A stretch of 64,000 bases of DNA from Callorhinus ursinus (lineage: Eukaryota; Chordata; Mammalia; Carnivora; Otariidae), in NCBI RefSeq assembly GCF_003265705.1, contig NW_020312904.1:5490940-5554939 (forward strand), read 5' to 3'. Positions 55,350-64,000 of this stretch are shown here, one piece after another (positions within the stretch are counted from its first letter, which is position 1; every line of letters begins with the position of its first letter). Under the pieces are notes generated by a model that saw only the letters and a program-made list of their open reading frames with translations, did not search any database and was not told the DNA's origin. The position numbers and the translations under genes were made by a program.

Positions 55350-55965
55350 GGGGAGAGGGGCGTGCGGGCGGAAGGAGGCCCACAGGGGAGAAGGAGAGGA
55401 GGGGAGCCGGGGGGAAGAACTGACCTAGAGAGAAAGGGGTTGGGGGAGGTGGTGGATAGAGGGACGGACGGACAGAAAAAGAGGCACGGAGGGAACACAC
55501 AAAAGGACACAGAAAGAATCCCAGAGAAAGACACGAAGAGTAGGGAGGAGACCAGAAGACCGGAGGGGAAGGAGGAAACCCAGGGGAGAGAAAAGGAGGC
55601 AAATAGGCAGCTGGAAGGAAAAAGACAGAGAAAGGGAGATGTGAGGGACCGGCGAAGGGATGGGAAGGAAGCGAGAGGAGGAGAGGTGGAGGCCGAGGGT
55701 GCAGCAGAGAAAGAGACAAGAGGGCTGGGAGCGGGGTGGGGGGAGGGATGGGGGGGAGCAAGACAGACGGATGGGAAAGACAGAAGTGGACATGGCTGGG
55801 AAGCAGTGGGCAGACAGACAGACAGGAAGGGGGGGTGGGCAGAGGGACTGACACAGAGGGAAGGAGACGGATGGGAACCAGAGGGAGGGGAGACCAGACT
55901 TGGGACCTCCGGGAGGAGGCCCAGGAGAGGGAGGCAGGAGGCACTGAAGGAGGAAATGGGGGGAT
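55350..55965 (+). other. Polypurine, G-rich tract in SCUBE1 intron 1
   Basis: About 600 bases of the + strand are overwhelmingly A and G, made of irregular GGGAGG, GAGAAAG and GGACAGA-like words. The tract starts within 0.4 kb downstream of exon 1, on the non-template strand. Such GC/purine skew immediately after a CpG-island promoter is the known setting for R-loops, and mirror-like purine tracts can form triplexes. It also creates long open frames on both strands that are not genes. Confidence 0.7.
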
Positions 55966-55969
55966 CTGG

Positions 55970-57160
55970 GATCCGGGATCCGAAGCATTTGGGGCATGGG
56001 TTGGGGCAGGCGGCAGAGGCTGGGGGCGGGGGGTGCAGGATTTCACAGGGAACTCCCCAGCGCCCTCTCCTTCCCCTCCCACTCCCTTGGTTGTCTGGTA
56101 GGGGTGCTCCCCCGAAGCTGAAAGCACAGTGTCTCCTCCCACAGCTTTGGAGGAGCTTCCTCCCTCTCTCCTTGAGGGGTGGGGGGGTACCCTGCCTGCT
56201 TCTGTTCTCCTTGGCTTCCCCCCGCCCCCGCTGCCATGCTGGGCTCCCCGAAGTCTGTGTTTGGTGGCACAGGAATCTATTCCTGGGAGTCGCACCCTGA
56301 CTAAGGATGCCAGGCCGTTTAAACTATTTCATAGAGGGAGCCCGCGGAGGCTGGGCCCTGTGGCCCACAGCCCCCACCGTGTCTGTATGTATCTCGCTCC
56401 GACTTGAGGATCCTTCGCCCCTGTTTGGCTGTTTCTGTATGTGCCTCTCCCCACCTCTCTGTCCCTCCTCTGTGTCCCAGCCCCTGAAAGCCTTGTGCTG
56501 TGACATAAACCAAAGTCAAAGCAAGCACGATGGAAGGGCTGGGCTGCCCTCTGGAGGGAGTCCCCAGCCCTGGGCAGGGTGCAGGGGCAGACCATGGGAG
56601 CAAATGGCCTGTGCCTCCTGTCCTTCTCCCCAGCCCCACCTAAAGTCATGTTTAGGAGATGTGTTGGGAGTTGTCTGATCCTCCCCCCACGAGTCCTGTG
56701 GCTAACCTTCATCCGTTCCCCTCCCCATGAGGATACCTGCCTAGGTCAGAGATGAGGGATATGGGGCAAAAGGGGCTCCAGAATCCCAGGCAGTTTCCCT
56801 CCCCTCATTCCTGTACACTGACCCTTGGGATGTGCATCCGTGGTCCATTTCCCTTGCTGGTCCTATCTCAGAAGTGGCCCCAGGCCTCCCCAATGGAAGG
56901 ATGCAGACTGGCCCTCCCTGGCCTCTGGCTTCCTGCCCTTGAGGCCGTGCTAACCCTGCATGGGGGTCCCTGTGTTGTCACTTCCCCAGAAGGGGATGTT
57001 CTGCTGGTCTGATGTTCCTGCTGGCCCCTGGCCATTTGATGGCTGGCTCTGGCCTGCTACTCTGACTGCTTCCTGGCTCCCGTTCCCCCTTCCTTTGGGC
57101 AGCTGTAGAGGACAGGCTGCTAACCTGAGCAGATACAACCACCCTGAAAAGTGACGCCAC
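55970..57160. other. Intron 1 middle: no repeat or element recognised
   Basis: The sequence is unique-looking and GC-moderate, between the purine tract and the TG/CG tract. Short open frames exist but show no family resemblance and no splice-flanked exon structure that I can defend. Confidence 0.5.
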
Positions 57161-57166
57161 CTGCTG

Positions 57167-57238
57167 GGTGTGTCTGTGTGCGTGTGTGCGCGTGTGTGCG
57201 CGTGTGTGCGCGTGTGTGTGCGTGTGTGCGCGTGTGTC
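57167..57238. repeat. Alternating TG/CG tract, Z-DNA-type, intron 1
   Basis: About 70 bp of almost perfect purine-pyrimidine alternation built from GTGTGTGCGC units, about 2.3 kb downstream of the SCUBE1 start. GTGCGC-containing repeats are among the best Z-DNA formers and are usually length-polymorphic. Confidence 0.85.
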
Positions 57239-57484
57239 GGGAATTTTGCTCTTATGCTTCTGGTTGATGCCTCTCTTCCTTTGGGGGAGGCTGGAGCCCT
57301 TAGAGACTTAGAGAGGAGCTCTATTCTCTTAGAGAAGCCCCCCCCCACAGATTTAGAGCCCTGATGCCAGCCAGGGGAGTAATTCAGAAGGGACAGTCTC
57401 AGGAACCTGACAGCTTAGGGGAAGACTGGAGTCATGAAGGTGCTAGGTGTCCGAGGTGGAGAGGAGAAAGGATGGGGAGGTCAG

Positions 57485-57511
57485 AGCCACGGACAAGCCA
57501 CGGACAAGCCC
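57485..57511. repeat. Short 12-bp tandem repeat in intron 1
   Basis: The unit GCCACGGACAA recurs with a 12-bp period for two copies and a third partial one. It is probably a small replication slippage product. Confidence 0.6.
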
Positions 57512-57809
57512 CGCCAACCCCACTGAGGGTGTAGCTCTACTGCTGGCCGCTGCAGGCGGGGGTGTGGAAGCTAGGTGAAGAATCCTCTATTTCCACAGCC
57601 TTGGGGCTGAGTGGGGTCAGATCACCCGGCTGGGCCTCCTGGCGTGGCCTCTGCTCACTGTCCCATTCTAGCCTTGGTTTCCTGCCCCTGCCCCGCCCCC
57701 CACTGTAACCTCAAGGTGATAGATTAAATTCCTCCAAGGCCCTTCTGGCTCTGAATTCTAGAATAAGGAGAGTGGAGGAGGGATGGAGCAGTGCTTGTGG
57801 GGAGAGCAA

Positions 57810-57990
57810 GACACACAGAGAGGCTTTCCTGGCAGTGCTCCTAAGCCTCGGGTTTTGTCATCTCTCCAGCAGGAGTAATAGACCGACTGAACGGGACCGT
57901 CTTGAAAATAAATGGGAGCCCGCATTTAGGTAGCATTGTGTCTGGCACAGAGTAGCTGCCCCCAAAATGCTACCAGTCGCCACTCGTCAC
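57810..57990 (+). repeat. MIR relic in intron 1
   Basis: Diverged MIR core: a TTTTGTCATCTCT-like segment, then an AGTAATAGACC region and the TGTGTCTGGCACAGAGTAG end, in MIR order on the + strand. It lies just upstream of exon 2. Confidence 0.6.
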
Positions 57991-58138
57991 ACCGGCTTGT
58001 CGTGTGATGGCTATCACTGTTAATTACCCCAGCGATCGTTGGAAGGTGGGGGGGCAGAAGGAGCTCCCTGCCCCCAGCCATGACTGCCTGCCGCCCAGGC
58101 CACACCTCACCAGTGGTTTCCCCCGCTCCCCCCGCCAG

Positions 58139-58270
58139 GGCCAGTCGACGTGGACGAGTGCTCGGAGGGCACGGATGACTGCCACATCGATGCCATCTGC
58201 CAGAACACGCCCAAGTCCTACAAATGCCTCTGCAAGCCGGGCTACAAAGGGGAAGGCAGGCAGTGTGAAG
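58139..58270 (+). CDS. SCUBE1: SCUBE1 coding exon 2 (first calcium-binding EGF domain)
   Basis: This 132-bp phase 1-1 exon encodes the end of codon 30 to the start of codon 74. It holds one complete calcium-binding EGF-like module, the first of the EGF array that characterises SCUBE proteins. The calcium ligand motif DVDEC is at residues 33-37. The six disulfide cysteines are at 37, 44, 50, 59, 61 and 72, in the expected C-x6-C-x5-C-x8-C-x1-C-x10-C spacing, with the KPGY turn at 62-65. The acceptor is a pyrimidine tract ending CCCGCCAG at 58131-58138. The donor is GAAG|GTGAGC at 58271. The symmetrical phase is typical of shuffled EGF exons. The next exon should begin a second EGF after the split Asp codon. 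It is not found before 64000, so intron 2 is at least 5.7 kb. The protein is therefore partial here, about 73 residues of a family member of roughly 1,000. Confidence 0.95.
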
Positions 58271-58964
58271 GTGAGCCCGGCCCGGCCCTCCCGGCCAGAC
58301 CCCGTATGTGGCCAATGCCCGCCCCGTGGCGTGCCAGCAGTATAGGCCTCACTCAGCCTTGGGAGAGAGGCCGGGGGCTTCTTGGGAACTTGAGCTGCTT
58401 CCCCGGAGGGAGGAATTTGGAGTCAAAGGGTACTTAACTCATGCTGGAATTGAAACTTTTGTTTCGTTTTGTTTTAAATGAGTTGAAGTGTTGAATGATA
58501 TGTTCCTCCTTCTGTCCCTGATGGGACACGTGTGGGGTGCAGGCCTGGGGTAACCCTCCCCCCAGGTCCCTAACTTCGAAACCACCCATATCAGGCCGTG
58601 TGGCCTTAGCTTCCCCAAAGGACCTGCTTAGTAGCCAGCCACAGCATTTGTGGGCTGGCTCAGGTACGAGAGCTTGGGAAAAGACATGGATTTGTGCTGT
58701 GTCCGTCTGTCTGTCCAGCCTTTCTTCCCTGCACCTGGGATTTTGGTTTGACTGTTTGGCACTGGAAACTGCCTTTCTGGCAAGCTGGAAGTCAGAAAGA
58801 GAAGAGTAGCCTCGGCTGTCTTTGGAGCCAGGACTCTTCAAACTGGATGGAACTCATGGGAGCATCTGTCAGGGAGGGGCTGTGTGGCCATTCTGTGTGG
58901 TTCTGGGGAAGCCCATCAACAGGGAGCTGGAAGCCACTCTCTCCATGACCCGTGTGCACACCCG
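58271..58964. other. Intron 2 start: no element recognised
   Basis: Moderate-GC intronic sequence with no clear SINE, MIR or exon-like segment. Confidence 0.45.
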
Positions 58965-59105
58965 GCTGAGAATCATTGATCCAAATCTTCCCTGTCTGTC
59001 CCCGCTTTACAGATGAGGAAAGTTGAGGCTCCGAGAGAAATAAGCCCCCAGGTCCTGCAGGGGATGACGAGTACTAAACCCCAGGACCTGAATTTCCACC
59101 CCACG
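58965..59105 (-). repeat. MIR relic in intron 2
   Basis: Contains the MIR minus-strand signature CTTTACAGATGAGGAAAGTTGAGGC followed by a degraded GGTCACACAGC-like part. Confidence 0.65.
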
Positions 59106-59979
59106 GCTCCCTAGCATCTCGTTTGCTTCTCCCCACGTTTTGCCAACTTACTTTTGCAAAGTGTGAGACTCGTATTAGGAAAGCGACCCATGAGAGTACA
59201 ATGGGTGCCCATCCCTTCTGTGTAAGGCTTTGTAGGAGCTGGAGCTTCGTAGGAGATGCAGCTATGCCTCCTTGGGGTGCTGACATGATTCATCCATCTC
59301 ACTTGTTGGGCATCTCCTCAAGGCTGAGTGCTGGGCAAATGGCAATGGCCTGGATCGTGCGTGGTTTGGCCACATCTCTCGCCTTGCTTGGGGCCTAGAA
59401 GCCTGAGTGCAGAGCTGGCGCCTACCCACAGACCTCTGGAAGGAGGCCAGGCTGGAGACAGGTAGAGGTCATGAGCAAGAAGCCTGGTGGCATGGGCTAG
59501 CCCCCTGCTGGCAGGGCCTGGAGGATCCATGTGGCACGTGTGAGACTCTAACGTGATGGTTTTCTACCCTGCTGCTCCCTGCTCCAGTCCCAGTGCTCTG
59601 GCAAGGGAGGACCGAGGGCAACCCTCTGTCTCTGCTTGTTCCAGCCCCTGACCCAGCCTGTTCCTCCTCTAGCCCAGCTCCTTAGGTTTCCATCCTGCTG
59701 TCCCTGGACCTGGAGGCCCACACTTTATGTCCTGCCTGTCTCCCTGAAGCCCTCTGGAGTCCAGCCTTAGCGCTCCACTCTGCCTGAGCCCGGGTTGGGA
59801 GTTAGACTTGCTGGCTCAGTATAAGGTTGAGAGAGGAGGAGGCTTGTAAATGTGCTTCTGGAACTGCCACGGCCCTCTGTGTCTTGCTCGTCTGTCTCTG
59901 GCCTCTGCCTCTCACCTCCTGAAACCCTGAATAGCCCTCGTGTCCTGGCCACACACCCACACACGAGGCCGCGCCACGC

Positions 59980-60110
59980 TTCTGAGCCCCAGCTCAGGTC
60001 TTCCCCCCTACCGGGAGCTCCTTTTCCACCCTTTGTGTCCTGGCCAATTCCTAATCAGGCTTTAGATTTGCCTCCTCTGGGAAGCCTTCCTTGATACCTC
60101 TGCTTCTACA
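59980..60110 (+). repeat. L2 fragment in intron 2
   Basis: The words CTCCTCTGGGAAGCCTTCCTTGATACC match the conserved L2 3'-end stretch about conventional protein-poor LINE2 tails. The fragment is short and diverged. Confidence 0.5.
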
Positions 60111-60180
60111 CAATTGCACATATACACACCCACACAAAGCTACATTAAGTGCTTTTCTCCATGATAGCACTTCTTTTTGT

Positions 60181-60350
60181 TTTTTAAGGATTCTTTGGGG
60201 GGAGCAGAGGGAGAGAGAATTTCAAGCAGGCTCCATGCTGAGCGCAGAGCCGGACGAGGGGGCTCGATCTTATCACCCTGAGATCATGACCTGACCTGAG
60301 CCAAAACCAAGAGTCAGACACTTAACTGACTGCACCACCCAGGCACCCCT
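60181..60350 (-). mobile_element. SINEC (tRNA-Lys SINE), older copy
   Basis: The tail points left (TTTTTTAAGGATTC) and the tRNA-derived head is at the right end (CACCCAGGCACCCC). It is flanked by an imperfect TSD: CCATGATAGCACTTC at about 60159 and CCATTATAGCAATCC at 60351. First of three same-strand SINEs in a row. Confidence 0.88.
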
Positions 60351-60389
60351 CCATTATAGCAATCCTTTTGTTATTTATTTTATTTATTT

Positions 60390-60590
60390 TTTTTTATTTT
60401 TTAAAGACTTTATTTATTTATTTGACAGAGAGAGACACAGCGAGAGAGGGAACACAAGCAGGGGGAGTGGGAGAGGGAGAAGCAGGCTTCCCGCTGAGCA
60501 GGGAGCCCGATGCGGGGCTCGATCCCAGGACCCCGGGACCATGACCTGAGCCGAAGGCAGACGCTTAACAACTGAGCCACCCAGGCGCCC
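60390..60590 (-). mobile_element. SINEC, young-looking copy
   Basis: Near-consensus copy with TTTATTTATTTATTTGACAG tail, GAGA-rich middle and intact GCCACCCAGGCGCCC head. It is the middle member of the three-SINE cluster. Confidence 0.92.
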
Positions 60591-60602
60591 AGAACTCCTT
60601 TT

Positions 60603-60797
60603 TTTAAAAAAGATTTATTTCTTTATTGCAGAGGGAGAGCACAAGCGGGAGGGGCAGAGGGAGAGGGATAGAGAATCTCAAGCAGACTTGGTGCCAAGTA
60701 GAGCCTGACATGGCGCTTGATCTCACGACGCGGAGATCACGACCTGAGCAGAAACCAGGAGTCAGACACTTAACCGACTGTGCCACCCAGGCGCCCC
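60603..60797 (-). mobile_element. SINEC copy, third of cluster
   Basis: Tail AAAAAAGATTTATTTC at left, head GCCACCCAGGCGCCCCC at right. The flank CATCAGAGCACTTCC after it resembles the CATGATAGCACTTC flank before the first SINE of the cluster, so all three probably used the same target region in turn. Confidence 0.9.
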
Positions 60798-61259
60798 CAT
60801 CAGAGCACTTCCACCTTTGGATTATAATTATGTGTCTTGCTCTCCTGCTGAACAGTGAGCTCATTTATTGGGGGCTGGCCGTGGGCTCAGCTTTGGGGTC
60901 CACCGCACGGAAGTTGTCCAACTTGGGCTCACAGTGAGCCCCCAGATTGCCTTTCAGGCTTGTCCCCTATCTTCCCCGCTCCGGGGGCAGAGCCTGGCAT
61001 GAGCATAGGTGTGCAGAAAATGTTTAGTCTGACTTGGCTGTCTTTTGCCCAGACTGGAGTTCCCAGGAGGTGAGGAGCCACACAGATAGAAGCTGCCCAC
61101 GGAGGGGCTGTGCGGGCGGCAGGGAAGGGGCATGCTGGGGCCGTGTGAGGAACTGCTCTTGTCATGGTGCCCTCTCCACTCTGTCTAGTGGGAGAGGAAA
61201 GCACGAACAGGCTCAGCCTCTGGATGGGAGTCTGGGTTGCAGCCCTCCTCCGATGTGAA

Positions 61260-61470
61260 AGTCTAGGTGGTCATTTGCCCTCCTGAGCCTCAGTTTCTTC
61301 TTGGGTTATATGGGCCCAAGATACCCCCGGCCATAAGCCATCCTGAAGATGGAATGAAATGCCGTGTGGTGAGCGGCAGGCCTGTCCATCACGGTGCCCA
61401 GCTCACAGTAGGCACTCGGGATACAGGTGATGGTTCCGTTACTGTTGTTGCCACCATCTCTGTCACCGTG
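61260..61470 (+). repeat. MIR relic in intron 2
   Basis: MIR order on the + strand: CTGAGCCTCAGTTTCTTC, a GATGGAATGAAATG segment, then CAGTAGGCACTCGGGAT. Confidence 0.7.
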
Positions 61471-61731
61471 GCTTCAGGCCGTGAGAGGTAGTGTGAACAG
61501 ACTCGTTTGATGACATCTTCAACGGTGAAGACCTTTGAAGATGGTTCAGTGCTGCCTGCCTCAGAATTGATAATGATAGCACAACCTTGCCCTTCCCCTT
61601 CAAGGAGCTCTGGATCTGGGTCGGGCTGCATGAGCTGAAATTATATATCTGTAGAAATTCTTAATCAACAGGGTCAAATGGGTGGCAAGTCGGTACCTGT
61701 GGAGTTGCCCTGTTAACAGTACGGAGAATGG

Positions 61732-61940
61732 GGCTCCTGGGTGGCTCAGTCAGTGAAGCGTCTGCCTTCAGCTCAGGTCACAATCTCAGGGTCCTGGGAT
61801 CGAGTCCCACATCAGGTTCCCTGCTCCACAGGGAGTCTGCTTGTCCCTCTGCTCCTCCCCCTGCTCATGTGCTCTCTCTCTCTCTCTCTCTCTCTGAAAT
61901 AAATTATAAAGTAAAATCTTAAAAAAGAAAAAAAAAACAC
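61732..61940 (+). mobile_element. SINEC copy abutting a minisatellite
   Basis: Head CTCCTGGGTGGCTCAGTCAG, B-box-like GGGATCGAGTCCC, CT microsatellite, AATAAATTATAAAG tail and A-run. No clear TSD: the A-run runs straight into the TGG/TGA minisatellite, so the right flank may have been rearranged after insertion. Confidence 0.9.
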
Positions 61941-61941
61941 C

Positions 61942-62152
61942 AGTGGTGGTGGTGGTGTTGATGGTGGTGATGATGATGGTCGTAATGGTGGTGGTGATGA
62001 TGAGGGTGATGATGAGGGTGGGGACAAGGATGTTGGTGACCATGTGGGTGATGACGATGGTAATAATGGTGGTGGTAATGATGATGGTGGCCATGTTGGG
62101 CGATACTGATCACAATATTGATCATGATCATCACATTGATGATGTTGATGCT
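61942..62152. repeat. TGG/TGA minisatellite, copy 1
   Basis: Trinucleotide-based repeat of GGT, GAT and GTTGAT units ending in a less repetitive part with GACAAGGATGTTGGTGACCA and CGATACTGATCAC. The whole block, including this non-repetitive end, recurs at 63032-63227. Confidence 0.85.
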
Positions 62153-62429
62153 CCACTAGTATGGAGACTAGTGGTCGAGGACTAAGGGGACACCATTTGG
62201 CCACTCACTCCCTGGACCCTCTGTGAAGGTTTCGGGGGACCTGAGTGGACACTGTCCCACTTGCACTGAGGTTTTCTACCCCCTGAGGACAGGCATCAGT
62301 CAGAATTAATGGAGCCTGCCGGAGTGTTCCCCCACAGGCCATCAGATCCCCTACCAGCTTCCCCAGGAGGACCAAGCAGAGATTTCTGGAGGCTTTGAAA
62401 TCTGGAGGGGCTGGCCAGTCACATGCAGT

Positions 62430-62560
62430 GGTGGCCTGAGGGAGTGTGGAGATCATCCAGATGTTCATTCACCTCCTTGGTTTACAGATGGGAAAATGGA
62501 GGCCTGAGGAGGCAGGGGTCTTGCCTGAGTTGGGACCAGAGCCCAGGTTTGGTAGGCCCA
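62430..62560 (-). repeat. MIR relic in intron 2
   Basis: GGTTTACAGATGGGAAAATGGAGGCC followed by GTCTTGCCTGAGTTGGGACC, which is the MIR minus-strand core order. Confidence 0.65.
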
Positions 62561-62639
62561 TTTCTCACACTGTGTTCTGCAAGCAGTTATTGCTACCTGT
62601 GGCTCTCTGCTCCAAGAGGAGGAATAGGCAGTCAATATG

Positions 62640-62872
62640 CAGTTGGGCACAGTGCTTAAAGCATGGGCTTTGGAGACAGACATCATGGGTTCAGATCCTG
62701 TCTGTGGAGCCTGGGCAAGTTACTCAACTCCATTTGTTTGTCTGTATACTAGAGATAACAATAATATCTACTTCACAGAGATAGTGTGAGAATTAAATGA
62801 GGTAACGGGCATAAAGCATTTGAACATAGCCTGGTACATAGGACACTCTATGTGAGCTTTACACGCTGTTCC
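62640..62872 (+). repeat. MIR, well preserved
   Basis: Nearly full-length MIR: GCTTTGGAGACAGACATC, the TGGGTTCAGATCCTG core, GGGCAAGTTACTCAACTCC, a GAGATAACAATAATATC segment and the CATAGCCTGGTACATAGGAC end. One of the best MIR copies here. Confidence 0.85.
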
Positions 62873-62873
62873 T

Positions 62874-63250
62874 GTGATGATGGTGGTGATGATGATGATG
62901 ATGGTGGTGGTGTTGATGGTGGTGATGATGTTGATGGTGGTGGTGGTGGTGTTGATGGTGGTGATGATGGTGGTAATGGTGGTGATGACGATGGTGGTAA
63001 TGGTGGTGATGATGGTGGTGATGATGATGATGGTGGTGGTGGTGGTGTTGATGGTGGTGATGATGATGGTGGTGATGATGGTGATGATGAGGGTGAGGAC
63101 AAGGATGTTGGTGACCACGTTGGTGATGATGATGGTAATAATGATGGTGGTAATGATGATGGTGGCAATGTTGGACGATACTGATCACGATATTGATCAT
63201 CATCATCATGTTGATGATGTCGATGCTCATGATAATGTCGATGATAATAA
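62874..63250. repeat. TGG/TGA minisatellite array, copy 2 and extension
   Basis: About 375 bp of GATGGTGGT, GTTGAT and GGTAAT units. The part 63032-63227 is about 90% like the block at 61942-62152 by eye, including its non-repetitive end. The translated frames (poly-His, poly-Asp, poly-Met/Val) are repeat artefacts. Confidence 0.9.
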
Positions 63251-64000
63251 TGTTGTTCAGTATATGAAAAGGGTGAACTTTTGTCTTTTTCCAGCAGTTG
63301 CCAGGATCTAAAATGGCTGGGAAATGGGGTGTTCTGGCTCACTGACTATTCAGATAAACCATACGCATATGTCCATATCCCCATAGAGATATACAGACAC
63401 GTGTGCCACTCAGAGATGACCATTCACCAAGAATGCACAATACAAATTACGAGAGACAGAAGGCTCTCCTTTGTTCCGTGAAACCTACTGCAGGGCTGGC
63501 AAAGAGGCTGCCACATTCTGCCAGAGCAGACACCAATAATCGATCACAGCCCCTTCCAGACAGCAATTTCCACTTTAAGCGAAACCCATTTCCCCGCTGG
63601 GCCCTTTCATTGCAGGTGCTGAGCTGGTATGGGGCTGTGCAGAGGCTGGGGTTGGAGTCTTGGGGGAGTGAGCACCCCATCCTACAGATCTGACAGACTT
63701 TGTTGTTTACTGTGATAAGCACAGAGGATGGAGTCTCAGCAAAGCATACTCAGAGAACATGGCTCCCACAATCTCACTAGTTCTTCACGGGAAATGGACC
63801 CAGGTTATGGGAAGCCCTGCGTGGAGCCGACCGAGCCTCTCATACCCTTAACTGCTTCATCCTGAAGCTGCTGCTGGTTATGAAAAGCCCTTCAGCAAAC
63901 CCAGCATCTTAGGCAGCCTGTCCCCTTCTCTGCAGCCATGCAGAGAGCAACCTTGGATCCCCGTGTGGTCAGCTTAATGCTGGCAGGGGGCTTGCTGTAG
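63251..64000. other. Intron 2 remainder: nothing recognised
   Basis: Unique-looking sequence. I looked for a cysteine-rich EGF exon with an acceptor here (SCUBE1 exon 3) and did not find one. Confidence 0.5.

Larger units (their letters stand above)
54380..55420. promoter_or_regulatory. SCUBE1: SCUBE1 CpG island promoter
   Basis: This is a dense run of G+C and CpG covering the region before exon 1, exon 1 and the start of intron 1, in sharp contrast to flanking DNA. It has no obvious TATA box at a suitable distance, which fits a CpG-island promoter with dispersed initiation. Two CCAAT boxes on opposite strands and several CCGCCCC/GGGGCGG Sp1-type boxes lie in its core. Edges are judged by eye. 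Confidence 0.85.
54790..64000 (+). other. SCUBE1: SCUBE1 transcription unit, 5' part (approximate TSS to window end)
   Basis: This spans the presumed 5' UTR, exon 1, intron 1 (54998-58138), exon 2 and the beginning of intron 2 (58271 to beyond the end). The transcription start is not visible directly. I place it between the CCAAT box at 54739 and the ATG at 54910, because CCAAT boxes usually lie 60-100 bp upstream of the start. No polyadenylation signal or later exon is in the window. Intron 1 is 3,141 bp and GC-rich at its 5' end. Intron 2 is rich in SINE and MIR insertions. Confidence 0.8.

Noticed and set aside
54998..55428. Read-through of the SCUBE1 exon 1 frame into intron 1 (348-codon frame in total)
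   Set aside because: A consensus donor at 54998 and a matching acceptor and EGF exon at 58139 explain the gene; the intronic frame is GC-rich filler.
54500..56295. Long minus-strand open frames (344 and 512 codons, Pro/Ser/Leu-rich) and a 312-codon plus frame at 55362-56300
   Set aside because: They arise from the CpG island and the purine tract, where stop codons are rare. Compositions are monotonous (Pro/Ser or Glu/Arg/Gly), no domain is recognisable, and they overlap SCUBE1 exon 1 and intron 1.
62848..63342. Poly-His / poly-Asp / Ser-Pro frames
   Set aside because: Translation of the TGG/TGA minisatellite on both strands.
63700..64000. SCUBE1 exon 3 at the window end
   Set aside because: No cysteine-rich EGF coding with a proper acceptor is present.
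1..64000. CRISPR arrays, operons, riboswitches, phage or plasmid features
   Set aside because: The sequence is mammalian nuclear DNA; no regularly spaced palindromic repeats or bacterial gene order occur.

Overview
The window is nuclear DNA of a mammal, very probably a caniform carnivore. About twenty copies of the carnivore tRNA-Lys-derived SINE (SINEC/CAN-SINE) are recognisable. They have a promoter-like head, a CT-rich middle, an AATAAA-rich tail and target-site duplications (TSDs). Carnivore-type L1 3' ends are also present. The SINE variant with a long TCTCATTCTCTC-type middle suggests an arctoid (bear, seal or mustelid group), but this is inference. Many old MIR, L2 and L1M relics fill the rest. 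There is no bacterial or viral gene layout.

The only protein-coding gene I can support is the 5' end of SCUBE1 on the + strand. Its CpG-island promoter is near 54.4-55.4 kb. Coding exon 1 (54910-54997) carries the start codon and signal peptide. Coding exon 2 (58139-58270) encodes one complete calcium-binding EGF domain. Both exons have consensus splice sites and matching phases. The rest of the gene lies beyond base 64000. The first 54 kb read as intergenic or upstream regulatory territory. In human, SCUBE1 and MPPED1 lie head to head, so this is probably that spacer, but no MPPED1 exon is visible here.

Layout. 0-22 kb: GC-rich, repeat-poor spacer with MIR/L2 relics, a CCAAT/GC-box cluster at 9.74-9.86 kb and two AT-rich candidate conserved non-coding elements at 15.24-15.62 and 17.10-17.39 kb. 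22.2-29.0 kb: one long, old, minus-strand L1, split by a roughly 740-bp insert, two later retroposons and a young-looking inverted duplication. 29-36 kb: mixed spacer with a solitary MaLR/ERVL-type LTR and a GC-box tandem repeat. 36-38.6 kb: old L1 fragments with a duplicated unit. 40.3-41.2 kb: a GC-rich, repeat-free island about 14 kb upstream of SCUBE1. 42-54 kb: MIR, L2, L1 and SINE relics. 54.4-64 kb: SCUBE1 promoter, exon 1, intron 1 (purine-rich tract and Z-DNA-type tract), exon 2 and the start of intron 2, which holds a SINE cluster and a duplicated TGG/TGA minisatellite.

I found no evidence of a new multi-gene system. The most interesting signals are structural: a roughly 98%-identical inverted duplication with an internal 45-bp tandem duplication inside an ancient L1, the duplicated minisatellite in intron 2, a G-rich R-loop-prone tract after the SCUBE1 promoter, and several candidate distal regulatory elements. 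Repeat family names and boundaries are from recognition by eye.
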